From: Clostridia bacterium
Lineage (GTDB): Bacteria > Bacillota > Clostridia > Oscillospirales > CAG-272
Reading direction: 5' to 3'
Length of the DNA: 8,118 bases
Assembly (NCBI GenBank): GCA_900768535.1
Contig: CAAGDE010000204.1
Location: 1 to 8,118, forward strand
This document shows, piece after piece, positions 1 to 5,414 of this stretch. The notes under the pieces were generated by a model. It saw only the letters and a list, made by a program, of their open reading frames with translations. It was not told where the DNA came from and did no database searches. A program made the position numbers and the translations under genes. How positions within the stretch are numbered: position 1 is the first letter of the stretch; the number at the start of each line of letters is the position of its first letter.

Positions 1-179
1 GAAGGGTCTAAGAACCCCAAGAACTTTCACTGAGAAGGGCATACCCCCGACTGAAGGACCGGGAAGATTTCACGGTACATTGGTCGGGGGTATGCCCTTC
101 TCAGTGAAATTCTTTGGATTCCTAAACCTTTCTTCTAAGAAAGGTTTAGGCGGGGTTTGGGGCAGAGCCCCAAGGTCTT
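1..179. repeat. Palindromic repeat element (inverted pair), cut by window edge
   Basis: Bases 25-51 and 83-109 are a perfect 27-base inverted repeat around a loop at 52-82. The similarity continues outward imperfectly: bases 4-24 resemble the reverse complement of 110-127. The right half carries a second hairpin at 121-150 (14-base arms 121-134 and 137-150) and a third at 157-173 (7-base arms, TTGGGGC with GCCCCAA). The left half therefore looks like an inverted copy of the same unit running off the window. By symmetry about base 67, the whole element would begin roughly 45 bases before position 1. The right unit (about 111-179) is homologous to 5321-5395. It has no transposase and resembles a MITE- or REP-like dispersed element. 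It overlaps the 3' end of the minus-strand comEC gene. No U-run follows any of the stems, so it does not look like a standard intrinsic terminator. Confidence 0.85.
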
Positions 180-2424
180 CCCATGGTCTCACCCATACTT
201 CGTCTACATAGGCGACGGGCGGTTTGGGGGTGGTGGGGTGGAGGGTAGCGGAAAGGGGGGTGGAGTAGATGAGCCAGCGGATGCGGGACGGGAGGCGGAT
301 GGTCTGCGCCCGGCTGTCGGTTCTGCCGTGGGAGAGGAGGATCAGACCATCACACTCTGACAGATGCGGATAGAGGGAGAGGTAGAGATCGCTTCCGATC
401 AGGTGTCCGGAAAGGGCGGTCAGGGTCTCGTTGCCGACACGAAGCGTCAGCTCGGTGGACGCTTCAATGCCGGAGCCTCTGTAGCGCGCCAGGCGGATGA
501 CCTCGGCATCGGGGACGGCAAGCGCTGACGTGTCGTAGCGGACCGTACAGCCGTGCCGGAGCGCAATCTCCTCGATGCGGGAGGCGAACGCCTGCTCCAC
601 GGCATCCTGCGGCACGGGCAGGCGGACGCACCGGACCAGGACGGAATTGCACAGCCGCCGGACCATCCCCGGCGTTTGCGCATGGTAGTGGCTGATGACA
701 AGATCCCCCACCTCACTGCACCCGGACTGCTTCAGTGCATGGGACGTTCCAAAGACCGAGCCGGAGGAGCCGTCCGTAAAATCAAACACCGCGCCGGTGC
801 GGTTCTGTGTAACAATCAGCACCTCCCCGGAATTCGCGTGCGTGTAGGTGAAGACCGGCTCCGGCGGGAAGAAGGTGCCCAGACCGCCCACCGCAAGGAA
901 CGCCGCAGACACCGCCAGCGGAACGGTCAGGAGCCACTTCCGGCGCAAGGGCAGGACAGCCGCCAGGACGGTCAGAACCAGCGACAGGATCACCAGCGCC
1001 CGCTCTGCGCTCTGTGTGGGATAGAACAGCACATTCCCGGTCTGTGCCGCGCGTTCGGCAAGGGAGAGAATCGCGCGGAGCGGCAGTCCGGCAAGGAACG
1101 CAACCGGCGTTACCGGCAAAAAGAGCGTCAGAATGCCGAGAAACAGTGCCGCTGTCATCAGCGGAGACATCACCAGTGTCATCGGAACCGACAGTACCGA
1201 TACCGAGCCGAGCACCAGCGCGGAGACCGGCAGAACACCGTTGTTGGCAAACAGCCCGGTCGCCACGGCGGTAATGCTCCCGCGTGCGAGCCTTGCAACC
1301 GGTCGCGGCAGAACCCGCCACGCGCCCCAGCCGAGTATTCCGGAAAGCGCGGGCAGGAAAATGATGATCGCCGCCGCGGCACTGAAGGAGAGCCACAGGG
1401 AAAGATCCGCCACCGCGTAGGGCGTGACGGCAAGGATGCAGAACAGCGCCAGCGAGAGTGCGGTAAAGGAGTCGTAACGCTCCGCCGAAAGGAACGCCAG
1501 CGACAGCACCGTGACCATAAGCACCGCACGGACCGTGGAGACCGCGGCACCGGTCAGGAGCAGATAGAAGATCGCAACCGGCGGAACAACGGCAACGCGC
1601 AACAGCTTCGGCGCGTGCAGACGACGGAGCAGCCACTCCAGGATGCCGACCAGAATCGAGAGGTGCAGTCCGCTCAGCGCCAACAGATGCGACACACCGA
1701 CGCGGTGGAAATTCAGCGCGGTCTCCCCCGACAGAAAGGAACGGTTGCCCAGCAGAACCGCGCAGGCAAGCGCACCCGTCTCTCCGCCGATCGCGCCCTG
1801 CAGACGCTCGCAAAGCCGGCGGTTGAAGCGGCGGAGGGTCAGGCGCAGGCTGTCGGTCTCCCCGGTCACGGTGCAGTCGTGCCAATTCGCGCAGACCAGC
1901 ACCGCAATCAGTCCGTCAGAGGTCAGGGCTTCCTCCTCATCGTAGGAGTCGGTCTCGGTGAAGTCGCGGACGGTGCCCGTCAGCCGGAAGCAGTCCCCCT
2001 CCTGCAGTGCCGACCGGTAGCCGCACTCCAGGAGCACCGTATCCCGCACGCGTTCCCCGTCCAATTCGGTCAGCCGGACCGCAAACCGGCTGGATACCGA
2101 GCCGGAGCTTCGCCGCTCCAGAACATACCCTTCCGCCGTGACCGGCATATCCGTCCGGGAAAAGTAGCGCTCGGACAGCGGTCCCCGCCACAGCCACGAG
2201 CCAAGCAGCACGCAGGCGGTCATGGCACAGGAGAGAATAACGGTCACGGACCACCGGTCAATCCGGTGCCGCAGGATCACCGCCAGACAGAAAATCAGCC
2301 CGCCGGCAAGCAGGGCGACAAGCAGAATCAGCTTTCCTGTCCCGTTCCATGACCAGACCAAGCCGGAAACCGCCGCCGCAAGACAGGCGGCAAACGCCAG
2401 CGGTCTGCCAAAAAAAATCCGCAT
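70..2424 (-). CDS. comEC: ComEC/Rec2-family DNA-uptake channel protein
   Basis: This 784-residue polytopic membrane protein is the predicted inner-membrane channel that moves single-stranded DNA into the cytoplasm during natural transformation. Hydrophobic segments lie near residues 8-25, 32-51 and 58-78. They are followed by a soluble DUF4131-like region (about 95-190) and the Competence domain (about 215-490), whose signature SHLLALSGLH falls at 245-254. From about 525 to 740 there is a metallo-beta-lactamase-like domain. Its usual metal motif (HxHxDH) is degraded to HYHAQT at 579-584, so this copy probably lacks metal-dependent nuclease activity. The start is ATG at 2424, with AAAGGAG at 2438-2432 seven bases upstream. 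Residues 749-784 are encoded by the palindromic repeat at the left edge, and the stop (70-72) lies in the loop of that palindrome. No comEA or other competence genes are in view. The family assignment is firm; competence in this organism is not shown. Confidence 0.93.
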   Translation of the reverse strand: MRIFFGRPLAFAACLAAAVSGLVWSWNGTGKLILLVALLAGGLIFCLAVILRHRIDRWSVTVILSCAMTACVLLGSWLWRGPLSERYFSRTDMPVTAEGYVLERRSSGSVSSRFAVRLTELDGERVRDTVLLECGYRSALQEGDCFRLTGTVRDFTETDSYDEEEALTSDGLIAVLVCANWHDCTVTGETDSLRLTLRRFNRRLCERLQGAIGGETGALACAVLLGNRSFLSGETALNFHRVGVSHLLALSGLHLSILVGILEWLLRRLHAPKLLRVAVVPPVAIFYLLLTGAAVSTVRAVLMVTVLSLAFLSAERYDSFTALSLALFCILAVTPYAVADLSLWLSFSAAAAIIIFLPALSGILGWGAWRVLPRPVARLARGSITAVATGLFANNGVLPVSALVLGSVSVLSVPMTLVMSPLMTAALFLGILTLFLPVTPVAFLAGLPLRAILSLAERAAQTGNVLFYPTQSAERALVILSLVLTVLAAVLPLRRKWLLTVPLAVSAAFLAVGGLGTFFPPEPVFTYTHANSGEVLIVTQNRTGAVFDFTDGSSGSVFGTSHALKQSGCSEVGDLVISHYHAQTPGMVRRLCNSVLVRCVRLPVPQDAVEQAFASRIEEIALRHGCTVRYDTSALAVPDAEVIRLARYRGSGIEASTELTLRVGNETLTALSGHLIGSDLYLSLYPHLSECDGLILLSHGRTDSRAQTIRLPSRIRWLIYSTPLSATLHPTTPKPPVAYVDEVWVRPWEDLGALPQTPPKPFLEERFRNPKNFTEKGIPPTNVP

Positions 2425-2609
2425 TCCGATACTCCTTTCCGCCCGGAAATCCGGACTTTTTGCTTTTTTTGTGAAATCAAACGCGAAAACGGCTCGGATT
2501 CAAAAAAAAGACTTGACAAATCCCCAAATTCAGGATATAATAGATAAGGTTGCTGACGCGTCCGCCTGCGTCACCTGCAAATTGTATTTTATTTTCGGAG
2601 GATAGAATC
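2425..2609. other. Divergent intergenic region between comEC and the ACP gene
   Basis: This 185-base spacer separates two divergent genes. It holds the comEC ribosome-binding site next to 2424, a short dyad CCGGA-AA-TCCGG at 2443-2454, T-rich and A-rich runs, and the ACP promoter and leader. I could not find a convincing minus-strand promoter for comEC: the best -35-like element (TTGAAT, complement of 2498-2503) has only a 3-of-6 match for a -10 at 17 bases. No ORF in it looks real. Confidence 0.6.
2513..2541 (+). promoter_or_regulatory. Consensus housekeeping promoter of the ACP gene
   Basis: TTGACA at 2513-2518 and TATAAT at 2536-2541 are both perfect matches to the sigma-A/sigma-70 hexamers and are separated by exactly 17 bases. 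Transcription would start near 2548, leaving a leader of about 60 bases before the ATG at 2610. Such a promoter predicts strong constitutive expression, as expected for an acyl carrier protein. Confidence 0.9.
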
Positions 2610-2837
2610 ATGTTTGAAACCTTGAAAAATCTGCTCGTGGAAGAGCTTCAGCTGAATGCGGAAGATATTACCATGGAGTCTGAGCTGGCAAACGACCTCG
2701 GCATCAATTCGATTGAGCTTGCCGACCTGATTATGCTCTGCGAGGACAAATTCGGTGTGACCATAGAGGATGAGGACATCCACAAGTTCGTCACCGTTGC
2801 CGACGTTGTCGCCTACCTTGAAGAGCACGCAAACTGA
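2610..2837 (+). CDS. Acyl carrier protein
   Basis: This 75-residue acidic protein carries growing acyl chains on a 4'-phosphopantetheine arm, most likely for type II fatty acid synthesis in the cytoplasm. The length is normal for an ACP. The attachment serine is Ser34 in the motif GINSIEL, with Asn where many ACPs have Asp (DSL). The following helix (ADLIMLCEDKFGV) and the C-terminal stretch ending in VVAYLEEHAN fit the four-helix ACP fold. The start is ATG at 2610, with GGAGG at 2597-2601 eight bases upstream. It stands alone, with its own perfect promoter and two terminators after it, and no fab, pks or nrps genes beside it. Because of that isolation I leave the symbol blank: it may be the main FAS carrier (acpP) or a second, dedicated one. 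The ACP identity itself is certain. Confidence 0.95.
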   Translation: MFETLKNLLVEELQLNAEDITMESELANDLGINSIELADLIMLCEDKFGVTIEDEDIHKFVTVADVVAYLEEHAN

Positions 2838-2843
2838 ACCGCC

Positions 2844-2880
2844 GGAAGCGCTCTGTTACGGAACGCTTCCTTTATTTATT
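2844..2880 (+). terminator. Probable intrinsic terminator after the ACP gene
   Basis: GGAAGCG (2844-2850) pairs perfectly with CGCTTCC (2864-2870) across a 13-base loop. It is followed at once by a T-rich stretch (TTTATTTATT, 2871-2880). It lies 7 bases after the ACP stop codon. The interrupted T-run and long loop make it weaker than the one that follows. Confidence 0.7.
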
Positions 2881-2904
2881 CTATCACAAAGTGTCTCCCC
2901 TGTC

Positions 2905-2947
2905 AAGACCTTCCTGCGGGCTTTCCCCGGCGGGACGGTCTTTTTTT
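2905..2947 (+). terminator. Strong intrinsic terminator
   Basis: AAGACC (2905-2910) pairs with GGTCTT (2937-2942). It encloses a GC-rich inner stem formed by 2912-2920 and 2926-2934 with small bulges, and seven T residues follow at 2941-2947. The opposite strand has no T-run after the stem, so it works on the plus strand. It is the second terminator after the ACP gene and insulates the ctsR promoter from upstream transcription. Confidence 0.85.
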
Positions 2948-3040
2948 GATCTTTCGAAACGTTCTGAAATATTAAGAAAAATTGCGAAAAAGGTATGATT
3001 TTTTCGCGTAATCGGCTGTAATCGCCTTTCTTTCCTATCA

Positions 3041-3057
3041 TTTGACCTTCCGTGACT
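3041..3057 (-). promoter_or_regulatory. CtsR-box-like site 1 (weakest)
   Basis: Read on the minus strand, the site is AGTCACGGAAGGTCAAA. Against the CtsR consensus RGTCAAANANRGTCAAA it has two mismatches, both in one half. It shares one base with site 2, so the two sites repeat at 16-base spacing. It lies just upstream of the -35 element. Confidence 0.55.
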
Positions 3058-3073
3058 TTGACTTTCTCTGACT
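3057..3073 (-). promoter_or_regulatory. CtsR-box-like operator 2, over the -35 element
   Basis: The minus-strand reading AGTCAGAGAAAGTCAAA has one mismatch to the CtsR heptad direct-repeat consensus. The site covers the whole -35 hexamer (TTGACT, 3058-3063), so bound CtsR would block RNA polymerase directly. Confidence 0.8.
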
Positions 3074-3086
3074 TTAGGTGTATACT
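3058..3086 (+). promoter_or_regulatory. Promoter of the ctsR-mcsA-mcsB-clpC operon
   Basis: TTGACT (3058-3063) and TATACT (3081-3086) are each one base from the sigma-A consensus and are 17 bases apart. Transcription would start near 3092-3094. CtsR-like sites lie over the -35 and immediately downstream of the expected start, which is the classic arrangement for a vegetative promoter silenced by CtsR and released on heat shock. Confidence 0.85.
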
Positions 3087-3096
3087 ATACGCGTAA

Positions 3097-3113
3097 GGTC
3101 AAGGAAGGTCAAA
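3097..3113 (+). promoter_or_regulatory. CtsR operator 3, downstream of the transcription start
   Basis: GGTCAAGGAAGGTCAAA matches RGTCAAANANRGTCAAA with one mismatch. It lies just after the predicted start site and before the ctsR ribosome-binding region. Its centre is 40 bases from the centre of operator 2, close to four helical turns, and its orientation is opposite to sites 1 and 2. Confidence 0.88.
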
Positions 3114-3131
3114 GAAAGGATGGGGATCGGA

Positions 3132-3584
3132 ATGTTAGCGGACTCCATAGCAAAGATGATTGAAGAAATGCTCGACCAGAGCCACGGCATTCTGGAGCTG
3201 CAGAGAAACGAAATGGCAAACCGGCTGGGCTGCGTGCCAAGTCAGATCAGCTATGTCATTTCCTCCCGCTTCACGCCGGAACGCGGCTATGTGATCGAAT
3301 CGCGGCGCGGCGGCGGCGGATGCATCCGGATTACACGGAAGCAGATGGGCAGGAACGAATACCTGATGCACTTCTTCTGTGCAATCGGGGACAGCATTGA
3401 CGGGAACGAAGCAGTCGCCTATCTGAAAAACCTCCTCGGTGCAGGGCTGCTGCAGGAGCGGGAATACCGGCTGTGCTGTGCGGCAGTGTCCGGCGCGGCG
3501 CTGGCGGGTCTCCCCCCGGCAGAACGGAATCCGGCACGGGCGCAGATCTTCAAACAATTGATTCTGACTTTGATGTCGGTTTAG
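3132..3584 (+). CDS. ctsR: Transcriptional repressor of class III heat-shock genes
   Basis: CtsR is a dimeric winged-helix repressor that binds tandem heptads upstream of clp genes and loses DNA binding at high temperature or when arginine-phosphorylated by McsB. The 150-residue protein shows the family core: an N-terminal helix (ADSIAKMIEEML), CVPSQISYVISSRFTPERGY at 34-53, and the glycine-rich wing RRGGGGCIRI at 58-67. Family members commonly have Tyr after the four glycines; here it is Cys64. Residues from about 70 on form the dimerisation and McsB-contact domain. I chose ATG 3132 because it aligns with the family N-terminus and follows a purine-rich tract (3114-3126). ATG 3120 (MGIGMLADS) is possible but has its Shine-Dalgarno too close. 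A GTG at 3078 would put coding sequence inside the promoter and is rejected. It is the first gene of the operon and therefore autoregulated. Confidence 0.95.
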   Translation: MLADSIAKMIEEMLDQSHGILELQRNEMANRLGCVPSQISYVISSRFTPERGYVIESRRGGGGCIRITRKQMGRNEYLMHFFCAIGDSIDGNEAVAYLKNLLGAGLLQEREYRLCCAAVSGAALAGLPPAERNPARAQIFKQLILTLMSV

Positions 3585-3649
3585 AAAGAAAATTTACAGA
3601 ATTTGGAAGTCAACCGCAAAATGTGACAAACTTTTCACGGCTGACGGTG

Positions 3650-3655
3650 TATAAT
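3650..3655 (+). promoter_or_regulatory. Possible internal promoter (-10) before mcsA
   Basis: A perfect TATAAT stands in the 115-base ctsR-mcsA gap, within the sequence GGTGTATAAT, which resembles GGTGTATACT at the ctsR promoter. No good -35 lies at 16-18 bases; the nearest TTGACA-like element (GTGACA, 3623-3628) is 21 bases away. If active, it would allow expression of mcsA and mcsB independent of the CtsR-controlled promoter. This is a candidate only. Confidence 0.35.
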
Positions 3656-3667
3656 AAGTTCGATGGA

Positions 3668-3683
3668 TGCCGGAATTCCGGCA
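3668..3683. repeat. Perfect 16-base palindrome in the mcsA leader
   Basis: TGCCGGAATTCCGGCA is a perfect palindrome and in RNA could form a six-pair stem with an AATT loop. Its last base is the first base of the mcsA Shine-Dalgarno tract AGGAAAGG (3683-3690). It could affect translation or bind a dimeric protein; no T-run follows, so it is not a terminator. Confidence 0.6.
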
Positions 3684-3699
3684 GGAAAGGATGATCGTT

Positions 3700-4242
3700 A
3701 TGCTTTGCGAAAAATGTAAGAAAAGAACAGCAACCGTGTTCTATAATGAAAATATCAACGGAAAGACCAAGTCCTACTCCCTGTGCGCCGAGTGCGCCGC
3801 GAAAATGCGGGAGGCGGGGGAATTGCAGGATGTGACCTCGATGATCGGCAGCTTCGCGGATCCGTTCTCGGAATTGCACGACCAGTTCTTCTCCGGCTTC
3901 TTCGGAATGCCGGCGCTGCACAGTGCCGCACCGGAAAAGAGATGCCCTGGATGCGGCTCCACCTACGCGGACATTGCCGAGAGCGGCAAGGTCGGCTGCC
4001 CGCAGTGCTACGAAACCTTCGGGGACGAGCTTTCGCACCTGATCGGTTCGGTTCACGGCACCACAACCCACACGGGCTGTGTCCCCTCCCGCCACCGCGC
4101 AAAAAAGGAACGCGCGGACAGGCTCCGGGCGCTGAAGAAGGATCTGGAAGCGGCGATTTCCGCCGAGGAATACGAGCGCGCCGCCAAGCTGCGGGATGAG
4201 ATCCGCTCGCTGGAAAAAGAAAATGAGAAGGAAGGAAAATGA
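3700..4242 (+). CDS. mcsA: McsA, zinc-binding activator of the McsB arginine kinase
   Basis: McsA binds and activates McsB and acts with ClpC in the stress response. The 180-residue protein has four CXXC pairs: C3/C6 and C29/C32 form one zinc site, and C82/C85 and C100/C103 form a second. A charged linker is followed by a UVR-type coiled motif at about 140-176 (KKDLEAAISAEEYERAAKLR), the ClpC/UvrB-like interaction module. ATG 3700 gives the family start MLCEKC and has AGGAAAGG nine bases upstream. In-frame ATGs at 3667 and 3691 are disfavoured because the first lies at the palindrome and the second abuts the Shine-Dalgarno. It ends two bases before the preferred mcsB start and forms a coupled pair with it. 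Confidence 0.95.
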   Translation: MLCEKCKKRTATVFYNENINGKTKSYSLCAECAAKMREAGELQDVTSMIGSFADPFSELHDQFFSGFFGMPALHSAAPEKRCPGCGSTYADIAESGKVGCPQCYETFGDELSHLIGSVHGTTTHTGCVPSRHRAKKERADRLRALKKDLEAAISAEEYERAAKLRDEIRSLEKENEKEGK

Positions 4243-4244
4243 TC

Positions 4245-5279
4245 ATGGCATGGTATAATACAGTCGGAAAAGATGCGGACACCGTGATCAGCAGTCGGGT
4301 CCGCCTGGCAAGAAACATCGTCGGTTACCCCTTCGCCTCCAAGCTGGATGCGGCGGGCGCCAACGAGATCATCGAAAAAGTGAGTGCCCCGCTGGAAGCG
4401 GCGGGGTTCAGGAAGATCAACTTCGGCGACATCTCCCCCGTTATGGCAACCTCCTATGTGGAGCGCCACTACGTCAGCCCGGATTTCGCGCAGAAGGAAA
4501 CGCCCCACGCGCTCCTGCTGCAGGAGAACGGCGGACTGGCGGTGATGGTCTGCGAGGAGGATCACCTGCGGATTCAGAGCATCCTGCCGGGACTGGCGCT
4601 GGAGGAAGCATACAAAAACGCCGCACGCGTGGAAAAGCGGCTGGATGAGGAATTCGACTTTGCCTACAGCGAAAAGCTCGGCTACCTCACCCACTGCCCC
4701 ACCAACCTCGGCACCGGAATGCGGGCATCGGTCATGATGTTCCTGCCGGCGCTGACGCGGCGCGGATACATGGATTCGCTTGCGGCACAGCTCTCGAAAA
4801 TCGGTCTGACCGTGCGCGGGCTGTTCGGCGAAGGCACCGGCGCGGCGGGCTGTATGTATCAGATTTCCAATCAGGTCACCCTCGGCATTACCGAGGAGGA
4901 CACGCTGGAAAAGCTCTCGGACGCGGTCGCACAGATCAGCGAAAGCGAACGGAAGGCGCGTCGCGCCATCACCGGCGAGGAGCTGGAGCGCCTGACCGAC
5001 CTGATCCTGCGGGCGGAGGGTACCCTGAAGTACGCCTACCGGATGTCGTCCTCCGAATTCATCCGTCTGTTTGCGGATGTCCGGTTCGGCATTGCGCTGG
5101 GCATCGTTAAGGATATCACCTACGAACAGCTCGGCACGCTCCTGTGCGAGGTCATGCCGGCAACGCTGACCCTCTCCGCCGAGAACACGCCCAAGACCGA
5201 CGCCGCACGCGACCGCCTGCGTGCGCAGAAGATCCAGGCGCTCCTCTCCGGAGCCCCTGGCACCCCCCAAAAAGAATAA
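4245..5279 (+). CDS. mcsB: McsB protein-arginine kinase
   Basis: McsB transfers the ATP gamma-phosphate to arginine side chains of CtsR and of damaged proteins, marking them for ClpCP. The 344-residue protein has the phosphagen-kinase catalytic domain: SSRVRLARN at 16-24 (nucleotide-binding arginines), the acidic EEDH at 104-107 and HCPTNLGTGMRASVM from 150 on, with the conserved active-site cysteine at 151. The C-terminal part carries RDRLRA at 322-327, matching the RDXXRA motif described for the allosteric phosphoarginine pocket. This indicates a true protein-arginine kinase rather than a free-arginine kinase. ATG 4245 is preferred because GAAGGA (4231-4236) is eight bases upstream. ATG 4239 overlaps the mcsA stop (ATGA) but lies only two bases from that Shine-Dalgarno. 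Translation is probably coupled to mcsA. Confidence 0.96.
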   Translation: MAWYNTVGKDADTVISSRVRLARNIVGYPFASKLDAAGANEIIEKVSAPLEAAGFRKINFGDISPVMATSYVERHYVSPDFAQKETPHALLLQENGGLAVMVCEEDHLRIQSILPGLALEEAYKNAARVEKRLDEEFDFAYSEKLGYLTHCPTNLGTGMRASVMMFLPALTRRGYMDSLAAQLSKIGLTVRGLFGEGTGAAGCMYQISNQVTLGITEEDTLEKLSDAVAQISESERKARRAITGEELERLTDLILRAEGTLKYAYRMSSSEFIRLFADVRFGIALGIVKDITYEQLGTLLCEVMPATLTLSAENTPKTDAARDRLRAQKIQALLSGAPGTPQKE

Positions 5280-5320
5280 CATCCCAGCCTTAGGTACCCT
5301 ATCCCACCCCTGCATTGAAG

Positions 5321-5395
5321 GTTTTTGAAGATTCTTAAGAAACTTTTTCCCAAAAAGTTTCTTAAGCAGGGTTTGGGACAGCGTCCCAAGGTCTT
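5321..5395 (+). repeat. Two-hairpin dispersed repeat, second copy, in the mcsB-clpC gap
   Basis: Hairpin A has perfect 15-base arms (5334-5348 and 5352-5366) around a CCC loop. Hairpin B has 7-base arms, TTGGGAC (5373-5379) and GTCCCAA (5383-5389), around AGC. The order, the linker (CAGGGT against CGGGGT) and the closing AAGGTCTT are shared with 111-179. The stems differ between copies at about seven positions in hairpin A and one in hairpin B, and each change is compensated on the other arm. The repeat ends 19 bases before the clpC start. No T-run follows either stem, so it is not an obvious terminator, but the long hairpin could be an RNA-processing or stability element within the operon transcript. 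The 40 bases before it (5280-5320) hold nothing I recognise. Confidence 0.85.
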
Positions 5396-5414
5396 ACGAA
5401 AGGATTGATCCAAT

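Noticed and set aside
553..2352. A 599-codon plus-strand open frame opposite comEC
   Set aside because: It is antisense to a clearly recognised ComEC and its translation is rich in Arg, Gln and Gly with no family features, which is typical of a shadow frame in GC-rich DNA.
2443..2470. Short dyad and T-run between comEC and the ACP gene as a terminator
   Set aside because: The stem is only five pairs and no plus-strand gene ends upstream of it; comEC is transcribed away from this region.
3078..3131. Upstream GTG start extending CtsR by 18 residues
   Set aside because: It would place coding sequence over the -10 element and the downstream CtsR operator, and the added residues do not match the family N-terminus.
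3607..3613. Half CtsR site (AAGTCAA) before mcsA
   Set aside because: The second heptad at the required spacing is missing, so there is no tandem operator.
4254..4259. TATAAT at the start of mcsB as a promoter
   Set aside because: It lies within the mcsB coding sequence and no -35-like hexamer stands at a suitable distance; likely chance.
4053..5315. A 420-codon minus-strand open frame opposite mcsB
   Set aside because: It overlaps McsB, which is firmly identified, and shows no recognisable domain.
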